Positions 42,935 to 53,168 of a stretch of DNA of 64,000 nt are shown one piece after another. Under the pieces are notes generated by a model, which was given only the letters and a program-made list of their open reading frames with translations, ran no database searches and was not told where the DNA came from. The position numbers and the translations under genes are program-made. The number at the start of each line of letters is the position of its first letter. The first letter of the stretch is position 1. The DNA is from Mycolicibacterium helvum (GTDB taxonomy: Bacteria; Actinomycetota; Actinomycetes; Mycobacteriales; Mycobacteriaceae), in the NCBI RefSeq assembly GCF_010731895.1, contig NZ_AP022596.1:6076001-6140000 (forward strand), given 5' to 3'.

Positions 42935-42964
42935 TTGAAGCCTGGCCGAACCCAATGCTAGCGT
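42935..42964 (+). promoter_or_regulatory. Candidate promoter of the MBL hydrolase gene
   Basis: TTGAAG (42935-42940), 18-base spacer, TAGCGT (42959-42964). The predicted leader of about 80 bases begins near a small inverted repeat ACGCC-TCA-GGCGT (42979-42991). The rest of the 274-base gap 42778-43051 shows nothing clear. Confidence 0.4.
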
Positions 42965-43051
42965 CTGGCCTTGTTGATACGCCTCAGGCGTGTCCCCGGA
43001 CGAGATGTGCGCCGTACCCGGCTCGTTAAGACGACGCACCTTGGAGGGTTC

Positions 43052-43933
43052 ATGTCTGACGTTGCCGAACAAGCCGCCGTCCCCGTTACGCGACCTATCG
43101 TCGCGCAATGGATTCACGGGTCCGTGTCCGCAAAGCACAACACTGATCCAGATCTGCAGGCCTACTGGTACGACGATGACACGGTCATCCTGCGGCAGAA
43201 CAAGGCCATCGATTACGAAGCGCCGTTCTTGTTCCTGATTTTTGGACGTAAGCGTGTGGCGCTGCTGGACACCGGAGCGACCGCCTCACCCGAATACTTT
43301 CCGCTGCGGACGGTTGTCGATGACCTCATTGAGAAGTGGCTCGACCGCCACCCCCGCAGCGGCGACACTCCCTATGAATTGCTGGTCCTGCACACACATT
43401 CCCACGGCGATCACGTCGCCGGCGACGCGCAGTTCGCAGATCGCCCCGAGACGACCCTCGTGACGGCAGACAAGGCGACGGCATGGGACTACTTCGGCTT
43501 CGCCGACGATCCTGACGCGACCAGAACAGTCGACCTCGGCGACCGCGTCCTCAAAGTCCTTGCAACACCAGGTCATGACTCGGCAGCCGTCACCTTCTAC
43601 GACCCGGCGACGGGCATCTTGTTAACCGGTGACACGGTGTACCGGGGCCGGCTCTACATCGATGACTGGTTGGCGTTCACGCGAAGCATCGATCGCCTCA
43701 TCGAATTCTGCCGATCACACCCCGTAACGCACGTCCTGGGCTGTCACATCGAAATGACCACGACTCCGGGCGTCGACAACCCCGTACTAACGACATTTCA
43801 GCCCGACGAACCGCCCTTGGAAATGGCCGTCGAGCACCTCTATGCGGTCCGCGCGGCGCTGCGTGAAGCCGGTCCCGAACCCGTCCGATGTACCTGCGAC
43901 GACTTCATCCTGTGGCCAGAAGACGAATGCTAG
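43052..43933 (+). CDS. MBL-fold metallohydrolase
   Basis: 293 residues. Zinc ligands are visible in HTHSHGDH, TPGHD, GDTVY and GCHIE, the full set for a two-metal beta-lactamase fold. No signal peptide, so cytoplasmic. The class includes glyoxalase II-like thioester hydrolases and many others; the substrate is not evident. GGAGG precedes the ATG by 5 bases. It has no counterpart in the M. tuberculosis order known to me and appears to be a single gene. Confidence 0.87.
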   Translation: MSDVAEQAAVPVTRPIVAQWIHGSVSAKHNTDPDLQAYWYDDDTVILRQNKAIDYEAPFLFLIFGRKRVALLDTGATASPEYFPLRTVVDDLIEKWLDRHPRSGDTPYELLVLHTHSHGDHVAGDAQFADRPETTLVTADKATAWDYFGFADDPDATRTVDLGDRVLKVLATPGHDSAAVTFYDPATGILLTGDTVYRGRLYIDDWLAFTRSIDRLIEFCRSHPVTHVLGCHIEMTTTPGVDNPVLTTFQPDEPPLEMAVEHLYAVRAALREAGPEPVRCTCDDFILWPEDEC

Positions 43934-44142
43934 ACACCGCCACGCCACCAAACAGACCCCACAGATAGCCGTCCTCGGCTACGCGGCGGGCGAGGGCAAC
44001 CGGACCCTGGGAACGCATGTTCGAATGATATGGGTGCCCACAGCCACCATAGGGTTCGAGCAGGGGTCCTGCCGACCAGTTGGTAGGGCTGCGATAACGT
44101 GCAGTGGATACCGCCGAGTAACAACGAATTGAGGTTGCGCTC

Positions 44143-45318
44143 GTGAAACTGGCACTAAGCGACGAGGACGCGAAGTTCCGCGACGAGTTGCGCGAGTTCT
44201 TCACCACCCAGATCCCCGCCGACATTCGTGAGCGGGCGCGCACCGACACCATGCGCTACCCCGACGACGCGATCGCGACACAGCGGATCCTGAACAAGGC
44301 GGGCCTCGGCGTGCCGAACTGGCCCGTGGAGTGGGGCGGCAAGGACTGGACGCCGCTGCAGCGCCAGATCTGGGCCGACGAGATGCGTCTGGCGTGCGTG
44401 CCCGAGCCGCTGGCCTTCAACGCCAGCATGGTCGGACCGGTGATCGCCCACTTCGGCTCGCAGGAGATCAAGGAACGCTTCCTGCCCCCGACCGCGAACC
44501 TCGATATCTGGTGGTGCCAAGGCTTTTCCGAGCCGGAGGCCGGCTCGGATCTCGCCTCGCTACGGACCACTGCGATCCGCGACGGCGACGAGTACGTCAT
44601 CAACGGGCAGAAGACCTGGACGACACTTGGCCAGTACGCGGACTGGATCTTCGTGTTGGCCCGCACCAATCCCGACGCACCGAAGAAGCAGGCTGGGATC
44701 TCGTTCATCCTCGTCGAGATGAACACCCCGGGCATCACCATCCGGCCGATCAAGCTGATCGACGGCAGCTACGAGGTCAACGAGGTCTTCTTCTCCGACG
44801 TCCGGGTGCCGGTCAACCAGCTCGTCGGCGAGGAGAACCAGGGCTGGACCTACGCCAAGTTCCTGTTGTCCAACGAGCGCACGGGTATCGCGCGCATCGG
44901 CACCACCAAGCTGTGGCTCGCCGACGTCAAGGAGCGCGCCGCGCAGACCAAGGTCGGCGCCGGCAGCCTGCTCGAGGACCCACTGTTCGCCGCCAAGGTT
45001 GCTGAGATCGAAAACGAGTTGCTTGCACTGGAACTCACGCAGCTGCGGGTCAGCGGCGACGAAGCCACCGGCAAGCCGAACCCGGCATCATCGATCCTGA
45101 AACTACGGGGCAGCCAGTTGCAGCAAGCGATCACCGAACTGCTGGTGGAAGTCGCGGGGCCGGACGCGCTGCCGTTCGACGGTGGCGTGGACATCGAATC
45201 GCCGCTCTGGGCGCAGCACGCCGCACCGAAGTACCTGAACTACCGCAAGACCTCGATTTACGGTGGAAGCAACGAGGTCCAGCGCACCATCATCTCCTCG
45301 ACGATCCTGGGACTGTGA
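44143..45318 (+). CDS. Acyl-CoA dehydrogenase, first of a pair
   Basis: 391 residues from GTG 44143, with GAGG eight bases upstream. It has the full acyl-CoA dehydrogenase fold, including QGFSEPEAGSDLASLRT for flavin and substrate, and the C-terminal YGGSNEVQRTIISSTIL. It removes two hydrogens from an acyl-CoA and passes them to ETF. It is followed after 39 bases by a second dehydrogenase; in mycobacteria such adjacent unequal pairs often form heterotetramers acting on sterol side chains or bulky acyl-CoAs. Confidence 0.9.
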   Translation: MKLALSDEDAKFRDELREFFTTQIPADIRERARTDTMRYPDDAIATQRILNKAGLGVPNWPVEWGGKDWTPLQRQIWADEMRLACVPEPLAFNASMVGPVIAHFGSQEIKERFLPPTANLDIWWCQGFSEPEAGSDLASLRTTAIRDGDEYVINGQKTWTTLGQYADWIFVLARTNPDAPKKQAGISFILVEMNTPGITIRPIKLIDGSYEVNEVFFSDVRVPVNQLVGEENQGWTYAKFLLSNERTGIARIGTTKLWLADVKERAAQTKVGAGSLLEDPLFAAKVAEIENELLALELTQLRVSGDEATGKPNPASSILKLRGSQLQQAITELLVEVAGPDALPFDGGVDIESPLWAQHAAPKYLNYRKTSIYGGSNEVQRTIISSTILGL

Positions 45319-45357
45319 CATGAAAGACGGAGACATGAAAGCGGGAGAGGGCCGGCC

Positions 45358-46458
45358 ATGAACTTTGACCTGACCGACGAACAGGAACTCCTGCGCGATA
45401 CCGCTCGCGAGGTGTTCTCCCGCACCTATGACACCGAGAGCCGCAACAAGATCGTCGACTCCGAGCTCGGCTGGAGCCGTGAGGTCTGGCGGCAGCTGGC
45501 CGATATCGGCATCCTGGGCCTCGGCTTTGACCCCGAGGAGTCCGGCCAGATCGAGATCATGGTCGTGATGACCGAGATCGGTCGCCGTCTGGCGCCCGAA
45601 CCGGTGGCGACCGCAGCACTGATCCCGGGCGGCCTGATCGCCGAACTCGGCTCCGACGAACAGCGCGCACTGCTCGATGAGGTCGCCGCGGGCGAGCGGC
45701 TGCTCGCGCTAGCCCACGCCGAGAAAGGATTGCGAGGCCTGGACGAACTATCCACCCGCGCAACCAAAAGCGGCGCCGGCTGGACCATCACCGGACGTAA
45801 GAACCCGGTGCTGGCCGGTGGCAGCGCCGACGTCCTCGTCGTCACCGCCAGCCTTCCCGATGGCGGGGTGGGCGCCTTCCTCGTCGATGCCGCGGCGACC
45901 ACCCGCCGTCCGTATCGGACGTTCGACGGGCTGCGCGGCGCCGAGATCGATTTCGCCGACGCCCCAGCACAACAGCTCGGCGACGGCGACGTCAGCGACC
46001 GCATCTACGCCACGTTGATCCGCTATTCCTCGGCGCTGTGCGCCGAGGCCGTCGGCGCGATGGACGAATCACTGCGGCTGACGACGGAATACCTGAACGC
46101 GCGCAAACAATTCGGCGTCCCGCTCAAGACGTTCCAGACGCTCACCCAGCGAGCGGCGGACATGTACGTATCGCTGGAACTGGCCCGCAGCATGAACTAC
46201 TACGCGGCGATGTGCGTCACCGACGGCCGGCTGGACCCGGTGGTTGCTGCCCGGTCCAAGCTGCAGATCGGACGCTCGGGACGCCACATCGCCCAAGAGT
46301 CCATCCAGATGCACGGCGGTATCGGCGTCACCGCGGAATACCCGGTGGCGCACTACGCCGCGCGGCTGACGGCTATCGACCAAACCCTGGGCTCGGCCAC
46401 CGATCAGTTGCGCTTCCTCAGCACGCAGGTCGTCAGCTACGGCGTCGTCACCCTGTAA
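45358..46458 (+). CDS. Acyl-CoA dehydrogenase, second of a pair
   Basis: 366 residues, same fold but more divergent: the middle flavin region is reduced (RKNPVLAGGSADVLVVTA) while the C-terminal QMHGGIGVTAEYPVAHY is kept. This asymmetry with its neighbour is typical of heteromeric acyl-CoA dehydrogenases, in which active-site residues are split between subunits. GGGAGAGG precedes the ATG. It converges on mshC, with 3 bases between the stops. Confidence 0.88.
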   Translation: MNFDLTDEQELLRDTAREVFSRTYDTESRNKIVDSELGWSREVWRQLADIGILGLGFDPEESGQIEIMVVMTEIGRRLAPEPVATAALIPGGLIAELGSDEQRALLDEVAAGERLLALAHAEKGLRGLDELSTRATKSGAGWTITGRKNPVLAGGSADVLVVTASLPDGGVGAFLVDAAATTRRPYRTFDGLRGAEIDFADAPAQQLGDGDVSDRIYATLIRYSSALCAEAVGAMDESLRLTTEYLNARKQFGVPLKTFQTLTQRAADMYVSLELARSMNYYAAMCVTDGRLDPVVAARSKLQIGRSGRHIAQESIQMHGGIGVTAEYPVAHYAARLTAIDQTLGSATDQLRFLSTQVVSYGVVTL

Positions 46459-46461
46459 GCG

Positions 46462-47700
46462 CTACAGGGGAACACCCAGCAAAGCGTCGACCGCGGCCGC
46501 GACCGCGGCCGGGGCGGTGGCATCATGGCCGCCGTACTCCAGCGAGTCAGTGACCCAACCATCAATGGCGACAAGCGCTTTGGGAGTGTCCAGGTCGTCG
46601 GCGAGATATTGGCGCAGCCGCCCGATGACGTCGGCCGGATCCGGGCCGGCGGGCAGCGCGGCGGCGGCCCGCCAACGGTGCAGCCGCGCGTTGGCCTCGT
46701 CGAGCACCGCATCGCTCCAGGACCGGTCGCTGCGATAGTGCCCGGCCAGCAGGCCCAGCCGAATGGCAGCCGGGTCCACTCCCTGCGTACGTAGCCCGGA
46801 TACCAGCACCAGGTTCCCGCGGCTCTTGGACATCTTGTGCCCGTCCCAGCCGATCATCCCCGCGTGCACGTAATGGCGCGCGAACCTGCGCTCGCCGGTG
46901 ACACATTCGGCGTGCGCGGCGGAGAACTCGTGGTGCGGGAAGACCAGGTCGCTACCGCCACCCTGGACGTCGAACCCGAACCCGATGCGGTTCAACGCAA
47001 TCGCCGCGCACTCGACATGCCAGCCCGGCCTACCCGCGCCGAACGGGGCCGGCCAGCTGGGCTCGTCGGGGCGGGCCGCCCGCCACAGCAGCGCGTCGAG
47101 GGGATCCGCCTTGCCCGCACGGTCCGGGTCACCACCACGCTCGGCGAACAGCCGCATCATGGTGTCGTGGTCGTAGCCCGACTCGTAGCCGAACTGCGTG
47201 GTCGCGTCGGCGCGATAGTAGATGTCTGGATACTCGGCGTCGTCGACCACGTAGGCCGCCCCGGACGCCAGCATCTTCTCGACCAACTCGACGACCTCGC
47301 CGGTGGTGTCGGTAGCCGCGACGTAGTCGTGCGGCGGTAACACCCGCAGCGCGGTCATGTCCTCGCGGAAGAGCTGGGTTTCCCTGGCGCCGAGTTCGCG
47401 CCAATCGATCCCGTCCCGATTCGCCCGCTCGAACAGCGGGTCATCGACATCGGTGATGTTCTGCACGTAGTGCACCCGGTGCCCGCCATCCAGCCAGATC
47501 CGGTGCACGAGGTCGAAGGCCAGATACGTCGCCGCGTGGCCGAGGTGCGTCGCGTCGTAGGGAGTGATCCCACAGACGTACATCGTCGCGGTCTCCCCCG
47601 GCGCGGTCGGGCGCACCTGCCGGTCGGCGGTGTCGTAGAGGCGCAGCGCCGGACCACGGCCGGGCAGCTGCGGGATATCGACGGCCGGCCACGACTGCAT
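46462..47700 (-). CDS. mshC: MshC, cysteine:glucosaminyl-inositol ligase of mycothiol synthesis
   Basis: 412 residues, related to cysteinyl-tRNA synthetase. Features are the zinc Cys in YVCGITPYD, the HIGH-like [14 protein letters not shown] and the KMSKS loop [10 protein letters not shown]. It joins cysteine to GlcN-Ins using ATP, the committing step to mycothiol. TAGAGT is 7 nt before the ATG, suggesting a leaderless mRNA. It lies downstream of cysQ in the same direction. Counterpart of Rv2130c. Confidence 0.95.
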   Translation of the reverse strand: MQSWPAVDIPQLPGRGPALRLYDTADRQVRPTAPGETATMYVCGITPYDATHLGHAATYLAFDLVHRIWLDGGHRVHYVQNITDVDDPLFERANRDGIDWRELGARETQLFREDMTALRVLPPHDYVAATDTTGEVVELVEKMLASGAAYVVDDAEYPDIYYRADATTQFGYESGYDHDTMMRLFAERGGDPDRAGKADPLDALLWRAARPDEPSWPAPFGAGRPGWHVECAAIALNRIGFGFDVQGGGSDLVFPHHEFSAAHAECVTGERRFARHYVHAGMIGWDGHKMSKSRGNLVLVSGLRTQGVDPAAIRLGLLAGHYRSDRSWSDAVLDEANARLHRWRAAAALPAGPDPADVIGRLRQYLADDLDTPKALVAIDGWVTDSLEYGGHDATAPAAVAAAVDALLGVPL

Positions 47701-47707
47701 GGCGTCG

Positions 47708-47713
47708 ACTCTA
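47708..47713 (-). promoter_or_regulatory. Candidate leaderless -10 element of mshC
   Basis: TAGAGT, 7 nt, ATG of mshC; no ribosome binding site visible. Confidence 0.45.
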
Positions 47714-47812
47714 AGGGGTTCGCTGTTCACTGCACTCCGGGGTGGTGAGGGGACCGACCTTCTCGCCACACAGTGACAACGCGAAGACCCGATTGATTCC
47801 CTGGACAGAGCC

Positions 47813-48604
47813 TCAACTGGCCAGCCACATGGCATCGAGCAGCAGATCGGCCACTTCGGCCCGGCACATCAGCAGATCCGGTAGGTAGGGGTCGGGCTGG
47901 TTATAACGCAGGGGAGCTCCGTCGATGCGGGTCGCGTGCAGGCCCGCAGCCTGGAGTACGCCCGCCGGCGCGGCCGAGTCCCACTCCCATTGACCGCCGG
48001 CGTGGATGTAGGCGTCGGCGTCACCACGCACCACTGCCATGGCTTTCGCACCGGCCGAGCCGATCCGGATGAAGTCGATGTCGAGGCGATCGCGCAGCCG
48101 CCACAGCACCGCGGGCGGACGGTTGGAGCTGGCCGTGATCCGGATGGGCCCGGGCGACGGCGGCGGCGGGGCCGTCACGGTGTCCGAACGATAGACCTCG
48201 CCCATCGCCGGCAGCGCGACGGCAGCGTCGGTGATGCTGCCCTCCGGCCCTCCCCGGTCCGATGTCGCCGGCCCAGCGGCTCCGCTCCGCTGCCACAGCG
48301 CGATATGCACCGCCCAATCCTTCCGGCGTGGCATCGAGAACTCACGCGTCCCGTCGAGCGGGTCGATGATCCATACCCGATCGGCGTTGAGCCGCTTCAG
48401 ATCGTCGTAGGCCTCTTCGGAGAGCACCGCGTCGCCCGGCCGCTCCGCACGCAGGCGGCGCAGTATCAGCGAGTTGGCGCGGATGTCACCGGCGTCGCCC
48501 AGCGCGGGCGGAAAGTCGAAACCGACCTCCTCACGCACCGACAGCAGCAGCCGGCCAGCCTCCTCGGCGAGCTCGGCGGCCAGCGCCGCATCGGTCATGC
48601 TCAT
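47813..48604 (-). CDS. cysQ: CysQ, 3'-phosphoadenosine 5'-phosphate phosphatase
   Basis: 263 residues of the inositol-monophosphatase-like family. The metal motif is [12 protein letters not shown], with an upstream Glu-Glu in LSEEAYDDL and the second motif [11 protein letters not shown]. It recycles PAP from sulfate activation and may also act on fructose bisphosphate or inositol phosphates, as reported for the M. tuberculosis enzyme. ATG 48604 follows GATACT by 6 nt; a second ATG lies two codons later. Its place before mshC fits sulfur metabolism. Counterpart of Rv2131c. Confidence 0.92.
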   Translation of the reverse strand: MSMTDAALAAELAEEAGRLLLSVREEVGFDFPPALGDAGDIRANSLILRRLRAERPGDAVLSEEAYDDLKRLNADRVWIIDPLDGTREFSMPRRKDWAVHIALWQRSGAAGPATSDRGGPEGSITDAAVALPAMGEVYRSDTVTAPPPPSPGPIRITASSNRPPAVLWRLRDRLDIDFIRIGSAGAKAMAVVRGDADAYIHAGGQWEWDSAAPAGVLQAAGLHATRIDGAPLRYNQPDPYLPDLLMCRAEVADLLLDAMWLAS

Positions 48605-48661
48605 CCCGCCAGTATCGCCGAATCATGATCAGTCCCGGCGGTCGCCCCGCGGGACGAGGCC

Positions 48662-49480
48662 TCAGAAGGCCGGCCAGGGAATCGGCCGGTGCCGATCGGG
48701 GCCGGGCATCACCGGCTCGCTCAGCAACGTGCGGATGCGTTTACGCAACGCGGCGACCTCGGCGGGGGTGATGTGTTCGCGCAGCTCATCGGCCAGCGGG
48801 CCGGCCAACTGCTCACCGAGGGCGGCGACCGACTTCAGCGTCTCATCGTCGATCGGCTTACCGGCCCAACCCCACAACACGGTGCGTAGCTTGTCCTGGA
48901 CGTGCAGCGACACCCCGTGGTCGACGCCGTACACCCGGTTGTCGACGCCGGTCAGGATGTGACCGCCCTTACGGTCGGCGTTGTTGACGATCACGTCGAA
49001 GATCGCCATCCGCCGTAGCCGCTGATCGTCAGCGTGCACCAAGGTGACGTCGTTGCCGGCGTAGTCGTAGGCGTGCAGCACCGAAAGATAGCCTGGCGGA
49101 ATCGAATCCGGCGGACACAGATCGACTAGATCAGGGCCGTCAGGTCGGGATTCATCACTATCGCCGGGCTGGTCGACCCACAGCTGCACCATGCCCGGGC
49201 CGGCCGGTCCGTCGCGAATAATGGTGTACGGCACGATGTTCCAGCCCAAAGCCGTCGACACCAGATAGGAACCAAGCTCACGGCCGGCCAGCGTGCCGTC
49301 CGGGAAATCCCACAGTGGCTGCTCACCGGCGACCGGCTTGTACACGCAGTGCACGACCTCGCCTGAGGACGTCGCCTCACAGAGGAAGGTGGCGTTGCTC
49401 GCCGAGCGGATACGCCCGATGAGCGTCAGTTCGCCGCAGCGCAACGCCTCGTGGGCCGACCCCTCGCCGGTGCCCGTCAC
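48662..49480 (-). CDS. SCO1664-family protein with PI3/4-kinase-like fold
   Basis: 272 residues. A Lys in CVYKPVAGEQPLWDFPDG and the pair VNNADRKGGHIL and YGVDHGVSLH resemble the catalytic and metal-binding loops of phosphatidylinositol 3/4-kinase-like and HipA-like folds. It may therefore phosphorylate an unknown substrate. GTG 49480 overlaps the DUF3090 stop by four bases. The pair is conserved in actinobacteria beside mshC; counterpart of Rv2133c. Confidence 0.83.
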   Translation of the reverse strand: MTGTGEGSAHEALRCGELTLIGRIRSASNATFLCEATSSGEVVHCVYKPVAGEQPLWDFPDGTLAGRELGSYLVSTALGWNIVPYTIIRDGPAGPGMVQLWVDQPGDSDESRPDGPDLVDLCPPDSIPPGYLSVLHAYDYAGNDVTLVHADDQRLRRMAIFDVIVNNADRKGGHILTGVDNRVYGVDHGVSLHVQDKLRTVLWGWAGKPIDDETLKSVAALGEQLAGPLADELREHITPAEVAALRKRIRTLLSEPVMPGPDRHRPIPWPAF

Positions 49481-50061
49481 GAGTCGAGATCGTCTTGGAC
49501 CCCACCCAGTGCGCCACGCCGATAACCGTTGGTACGCACGCAGATGTGCCCCTCGGGATCGAGCGGCTCGTCACAGAGCGGGCAGGGCGGACGGCCAGCC
49601 GAGATCACGCGATGCGAGCGGGAGGCGAACTGCCGGGCCGACTCGGGAGTGAGGAAAACCCGCACCGCGTCCGGGCCTTCCTCGGCGTCATCGAGCACCA
49701 CTGATGCATCGAATTCGGTTTCGGACACCGCCAGCAGCTCGACGACGACAGTCTGCGCCTCGGAATCCCAGCCCAGCCCCATCGTGCCGACTCGGAACTC
49801 CGCGTCGACCGGAGTGACCAGCGGGCTGAGGTCGTCGATATCAGTCTCCGGCGGCAGCGGCGTGCCGAATCGGCGGTTGATCTCGACCAGCAGCGCCCCG
49901 ATCCGCTCGGCCAACACCGCGACCTGCTGTTTCTCCAAGATGACCGATATCACCCGGCTGTCGTGCACAGCCTGCAGGTAGAAGGTCCGGTTTCCGGGTT
50001 GCCCGACGGTCCCGGCGACGAATCGGTCGGGTGTGCGGAAGACGTGAATTGCGCGGGCCAT
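49477..50061 (-). CDS. DUF3090 protein with C-terminal zinc ribbon
   Basis: 194 residues. The N-terminal part is beta-rich (MARAIHVFRTPDRFVAGTVG); the last 40 residues hold CPLCDEPLDPEGHIC, a likely zinc-binding knuckle. The function is unknown; it always travels with the SCO1664-type kinase-like gene and a histidine phosphatase, which suggests one shared pathway. Upstream TATTTT lies 9 nt from the ATG with GGAAA between them. Counterpart of Rv2134c. Confidence 0.85.
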   Translation of the reverse strand: MARAIHVFRTPDRFVAGTVGQPGNRTFYLQAVHDSRVISVILEKQQVAVLAERIGALLVEINRRFGTPLPPETDIDDLSPLVTPVDAEFRVGTMGLGWDSEAQTVVVELLAVSETEFDASVVLDDAEEGPDAVRVFLTPESARQFASRSHRVISAGRPPCPLCDEPLDPEGHICVRTNGYRRGALGGVQDDLDS

Positions 50062-50120
50062 GTTATTTCCAAAATACCGGCAGATGCAGCTGAGCCGTAA
50101 TTCGGCGCGGGCAGGCGCAG

Positions 50121-50813
50121 TCAGTCCGTCGACCCGCCCACGACGGCGTCGTCGGTGGACGTGTCATCGGCAGCGGGTGGCGGTGCGGATAACGCCGATG
50201 CGAGTTCGGCTCCGGTGTGGTTGACGTGCACCACAAATGGGCGAATCGCTGTGTACCGGATCACGCTCATCGAGGCCGGGTCGGCGGTGATCCGCTGGAA
50301 GCTGTCCAGGTGGGTGCCGAGTGCGTCGGCGACGACGGCCTTGATCACGTCACCATGCGTACAGGCGATCCACAGCACGTCGTGACCGTGCTCATCGGCG
50401 AGTCGACGGTCATGTTCGCGAACTGCGGCCACCGCCCGCGCCTGCACCTGAGCCAGGCCCTCGCCGCCGGGGAAGACGGCCGCACTCGGCTGATGCTGCA
50501 CCACCGACCACAGCGGTTCCTTCATCAGATCCTTGAGAGCGAGACCCGTCCACTGCCCGTAGTCCACCTCCGCGAGCCGCTCATCGATGACCGGCTCCAG
50601 ACCGAGCTCGGCGGCCAGCGGCTCCACGGTGAGCCGGCAGCGCAACAGCGGGGACCGAACCACGGCCTTGATCGGCAGGCTCTTCACCCGCTCCACCAGC
50701 GCCCGCGCCTGACCTTGGCCCTTCTCGTCGAGTTCGACGCCCTCGGTGCGACCGGCCAGGGTGTGCGCGGTGTTGGACGTCGAACGGCCGTGCCGCAGCA
50801 AAATCACCGTCAT
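50121..50813 (-). CDS. Histidine phosphatase-superfamily protein (Rv2135c-like)
   Basis: 230 residues. Phosphoglycerate-mutase-like motif [10 protein letters not shown] carries the catalytic His; the second His is in [10 protein letters not shown], and an acid in LAEVDYGQW. Probable phosphatase or mutase on a small phospho-compound. The ATG overlaps the uppP stop (ATGA), so it is made together with UppP. The tail is Asp/Ser-rich and probably disordered. Confidence 0.88.
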   Translation of the reverse strand: MTVILLRHGRSTSNTAHTLAGRTEGVELDEKGQGQARALVERVKSLPIKAVVRSPLLRCRLTVEPLAAELGLEPVIDERLAEVDYGQWTGLALKDLMKEPLWSVVQHQPSAAVFPGGEGLAQVQARAVAAVREHDRRLADEHGHDVLWIACTHGDVIKAVVADALGTHLDSFQRITADPASMSVIRYTAIRPFVVHVNHTGAELASALSAPPPAADDTSTDDAVVGGSTD

Positions 50814-51643
50814 GCAGCGGCCACCACGCCCGTCGCCAGCAGCGCCATCACCACCAGCGCCAGCACGACGCGGTAGCCAACAAACCAGTACATCGCGTGG
50901 TTGGCGACGAAGCGCAGCAGCCAGGCGATCGCCGCGTAGCCGACGACAAAGGTGATGATCACCGACACCAGCAGTTGCGGCCCGGTGGCGCTCATCCCTT
51001 CGGTCACCGGATGGAACGCGTCGGGTAGCGAAAACAGCCCCGAAGCCAGAACGGCCGGAATGCCAAGCAGGAAGCCGAATCTCGCCGCCAGCGGGCGGTC
51101 GAGGCCCAAGAACAGGCCGGCGCTGATGGTCGACCCGGACCGGGACACCCCGGGAATCAGGGCAAGACACTGGGCAACGCCCACGATCAGGCCGTCCTTC
51201 CAGGTCAATTGCTCGACTCGGCGGGTCTGCTTGCCGACGTACTCGGCGGCGGCGATCACAGCCGAGAACACCAGCATCGCGGTGGCGATCACCCAGAGAT
51301 TGCGAATCTCAGAACGGATCGCGTCCTTGAACACCAGACCGAGCACGACAATCGGCAGGGTTCCGATGATGACGTACCAGCCCATGCGATAGTCGATGTT
51401 GTCCCGGTGAGCCTTGACGAACAGTCCGTTGAACCAAGCCTTGAGAATCCGCCCGATGTCACGCGCGAAATAGATCAACACGGCGGCCTCGGTACCCAGC
51501 TGGGACACCGCCGTGAATGACGCGCCGGCATCTGCCGAGAAGAAGACCCGGGAAACGATCGCGAGGTGGCTCGACGACGAGATCGGCAGGAACTCCGTCA
51601 GACCCTGAACAATCGACAGGACAACGACCTGTAACCACGACAT
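50810..51643 (-). CDS. uppP: UppP, undecaprenyl (polyprenyl) diphosphate phosphatase
   Basis: 277 residues and about seven membrane spans. The two BacA family motifs are present: [13 protein letters not shown] near the N-terminus and [10 protein letters not shown] with the catalytic Arg. It recycles the lipid carrier of peptidoglycan and arabinogalactan synthesis and affects bacitracin resistance. The ATG at 51643 is preceded by GGAG at a short distance. Counterpart of Rv2136c. Confidence 0.95.
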   Translation of the reverse strand: MSWLQVVVLSIVQGLTEFLPISSSSHLAIVSRVFFSADAGASFTAVSQLGTEAAVLIYFARDIGRILKAWFNGLFVKAHRDNIDYRMGWYVIIGTLPIVVLGLVFKDAIRSEIRNLWVIATAMLVFSAVIAAAEYVGKQTRRVEQLTWKDGLIVGVAQCLALIPGVSRSGSTISAGLFLGLDRPLAARFGFLLGIPAVLASGLFSLPDAFHPVTEGMSATGPQLLVSVIITFVVGYAAIAWLLRFVANHAMYWFVGYRVVLALVVMALLATGVVAAA

Positions 51644-51683
51644 CGGCTCCACGCCGCCGACCGTACTGGATAGACCTGGAACT

Positions 51684-51995
51684 TCAGCGCGCTGGGCGGG
51701 CCACCGGCTGGGCGGCCGCCACGGCATCACGCACGGCAGCAGTCAGGCTGCGCTCGTCGTCGACATCGAAGTCGGTGAGGCTGCGGGCTGCCGTCGCTAC
51801 CACATCCTCTTCGTGCGGCACCGGACCCGCGAGACGCGGGTGGTAGACCTCAACGAGGAGCTGACCGCGGTGGACCTGGAAAGAAAAGCTGCGGCCATCG
51901 CCGAGGTGACCGAATCCACTGGCGAACACGCCAGTGGAAATGTCCTCGAGAGCAAACTCGCGCCTGTCGGACTCAGGAGTCACGGCCAACGTCAT
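51684..51995 (-). CDS. Small conserved protein, Rv2137c-like
   Basis: 103 residues without signal or membrane segment, beta-rich in the middle ([18 protein letters not shown]). No family function is known. TATGGT stands 6 nt before the ATG, suggesting a leaderless transcript that probably continues into uppP, 40 bases downstream. Confidence 0.75.
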   Translation of the reverse strand: MTLAVTPESDRREFALEDISTGVFASGFGHLGDGRSFSFQVHRGQLLVEVYHPRLAGPVPHEEDVVATAARSLTDFDVDDERSLTAAVRDAVAAAQPVARPAR

Positions 51996-52001
51996 CAGGA
52001 C

Positions 52002-52007
52002 ACCATA
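52002..52007 (-). promoter_or_regulatory. Candidate leaderless -10 element upstream of the uppP unit
   Basis: TATGGT, 6 nt, ATG 51995; no ribosome binding site. Confidence 0.4.
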
Positions 52008-52136
52008 ACGCGAGTTACGGAAGGCGAGAAGACAATCGCATCAATTTGTCTCCGCCGCGCACGCCTAGACTTGCTGATCGACAGAAGGCGACTTGCTCGC
52101 CTGATCTTGAACACGTCCAGGGGCTACCCGTTGACA

Positions 52137-53168
52137 ATGCTCGTAAACAGAGCCGGTTTGCGCAGGTCAGCCGCGGCGCTTCTGGCGTTCGCCGCCCTCA
52201 CGGCCGGCTGCTCGTCGAATCCACTGACCGCGCCACCGCCGACCATCGAGCCGGCCGCACCGGCTTTGTCTCCCCCGCCGGCGACCCACCCGGCAGGCGA
52301 GATATTGCCGCTCGCCGGCCGCCCAGAAGCCGCGATCTTCGACGAACGCACCGGCTCACTGGCGGTCCTGGCCCCCGGAGCCGACCCGCAGTCACCGTCG
52401 ACGCTGACCATCTTCGCCGTCTCGGGTGGCACCCGCGAGCTCACCCTGCCCGGCCCGGCAACCGCCTTGGCCGGTGACGGCCAGGGCGCGGCCTATCTGT
52501 CCGCCCGGGGTGGGTACTTCACCGTCGATCTGGCGGCAGGATCCGCCACACCGGTGTCGATCAACGAAGAGACCGACACCGACTTCACCGCGATCGCCCG
52601 GCGAGCCGACGGTCGCCTGGTCCTCGGCAGCGCCGACGGCACCGCCTACACCCTGGGTTCGGAGACGGCGGTGGCCGAGAAGGTGAAGATCTTCGCGCGC
52701 GTCGACGCGATCGTCACCGAAGGGAACAACGCCGTCGTCCTCGACCGCGGCCAAACGTCGGTGACATCGCTGAACAGCGACGGCCGCAGCCAGCAGGCGC
52801 TGCGCGCCGGCGAAGGGGCCACCACGTTGGCGGCTGACCCGATGGGCCGGGTGCTGGTGGCCGACACCCGCGGTGGCCAGCTGCTGGTGTTCGGTGTCGA
52901 CCCGCTGATCGAGCGGCAGGCCTATCCGGTTCCGCAGGCACCGTATGGACTGGCCGGATCGCGGAATCTGGCGTGGGTTTCTCAGACCGCGGCGAATATG
53001 GTTGTTGGTTACGATTTAACGACTGGTATTCCCGTGGAAAAGGTGCGTTACCCGACCGTGCAGCAACCGAACTCGTTGGCTTTCGACGACACCTCCGACA
53101 CGTTGTATGTCGTGTCGGCAACGGGTGCCGGCGTGCAGGTGATCCGCAACGCGGCCGGTGCCCGGTGA
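52137..53168 (+). CDS. lppL: LppL, beta-propeller-like lipoprotein
   Basis: 343 residues. Signal peptide with lipobox LTAGCSSN; after a Pro-rich linker the rest consists of repeated short strands such as GRLVLGSADGTAYTL and GRVLVADTRGGQLLVF, as in a seven-bladed NHL/YVTN-type propeller. It should sit on the outer face of the membrane; partners are unknown. It overlaps the next gene (GTGA), and with pyrD forms the conserved lppL-pyrD unit (Rv2138-Rv2139). Confidence 0.85.
   Translation: MLVNRAGLRRSAAALLAFAALTAGCSSNPLTAPPPTIEPAAPALSPPPATHPAGEILPLAGRPEAAIFDERTGSLAVLAPGADPQSPSTLTIFAVSGGTRELTLPGPATALAGDGQGAAYLSARGGYFTVDLAAGSATPVSINEETDTDFTAIARRADGRLVLGSADGTAYTLGSETAVAEKVKIFARVDAIVTEGNNAVVLDRGQTSVTSLNSDGRSQQALRAGEGATTLAADPMGRVLVADTRGGQLLVFGVDPLIERQAYPVPQAPYGLAGSRNLAWVSQTAANMVVGYDLTTGIPVEKVRYPTVQQPNSLAFDDTSDTLYVVSATGAGVQVIRNAAGAR

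Noticed and set aside
42979..42991. Operator palindrome ACGCC-TCA-GGCGT
   Set aside because: Five-base arms are too short to stand alone and there is no regulator gene next to it.
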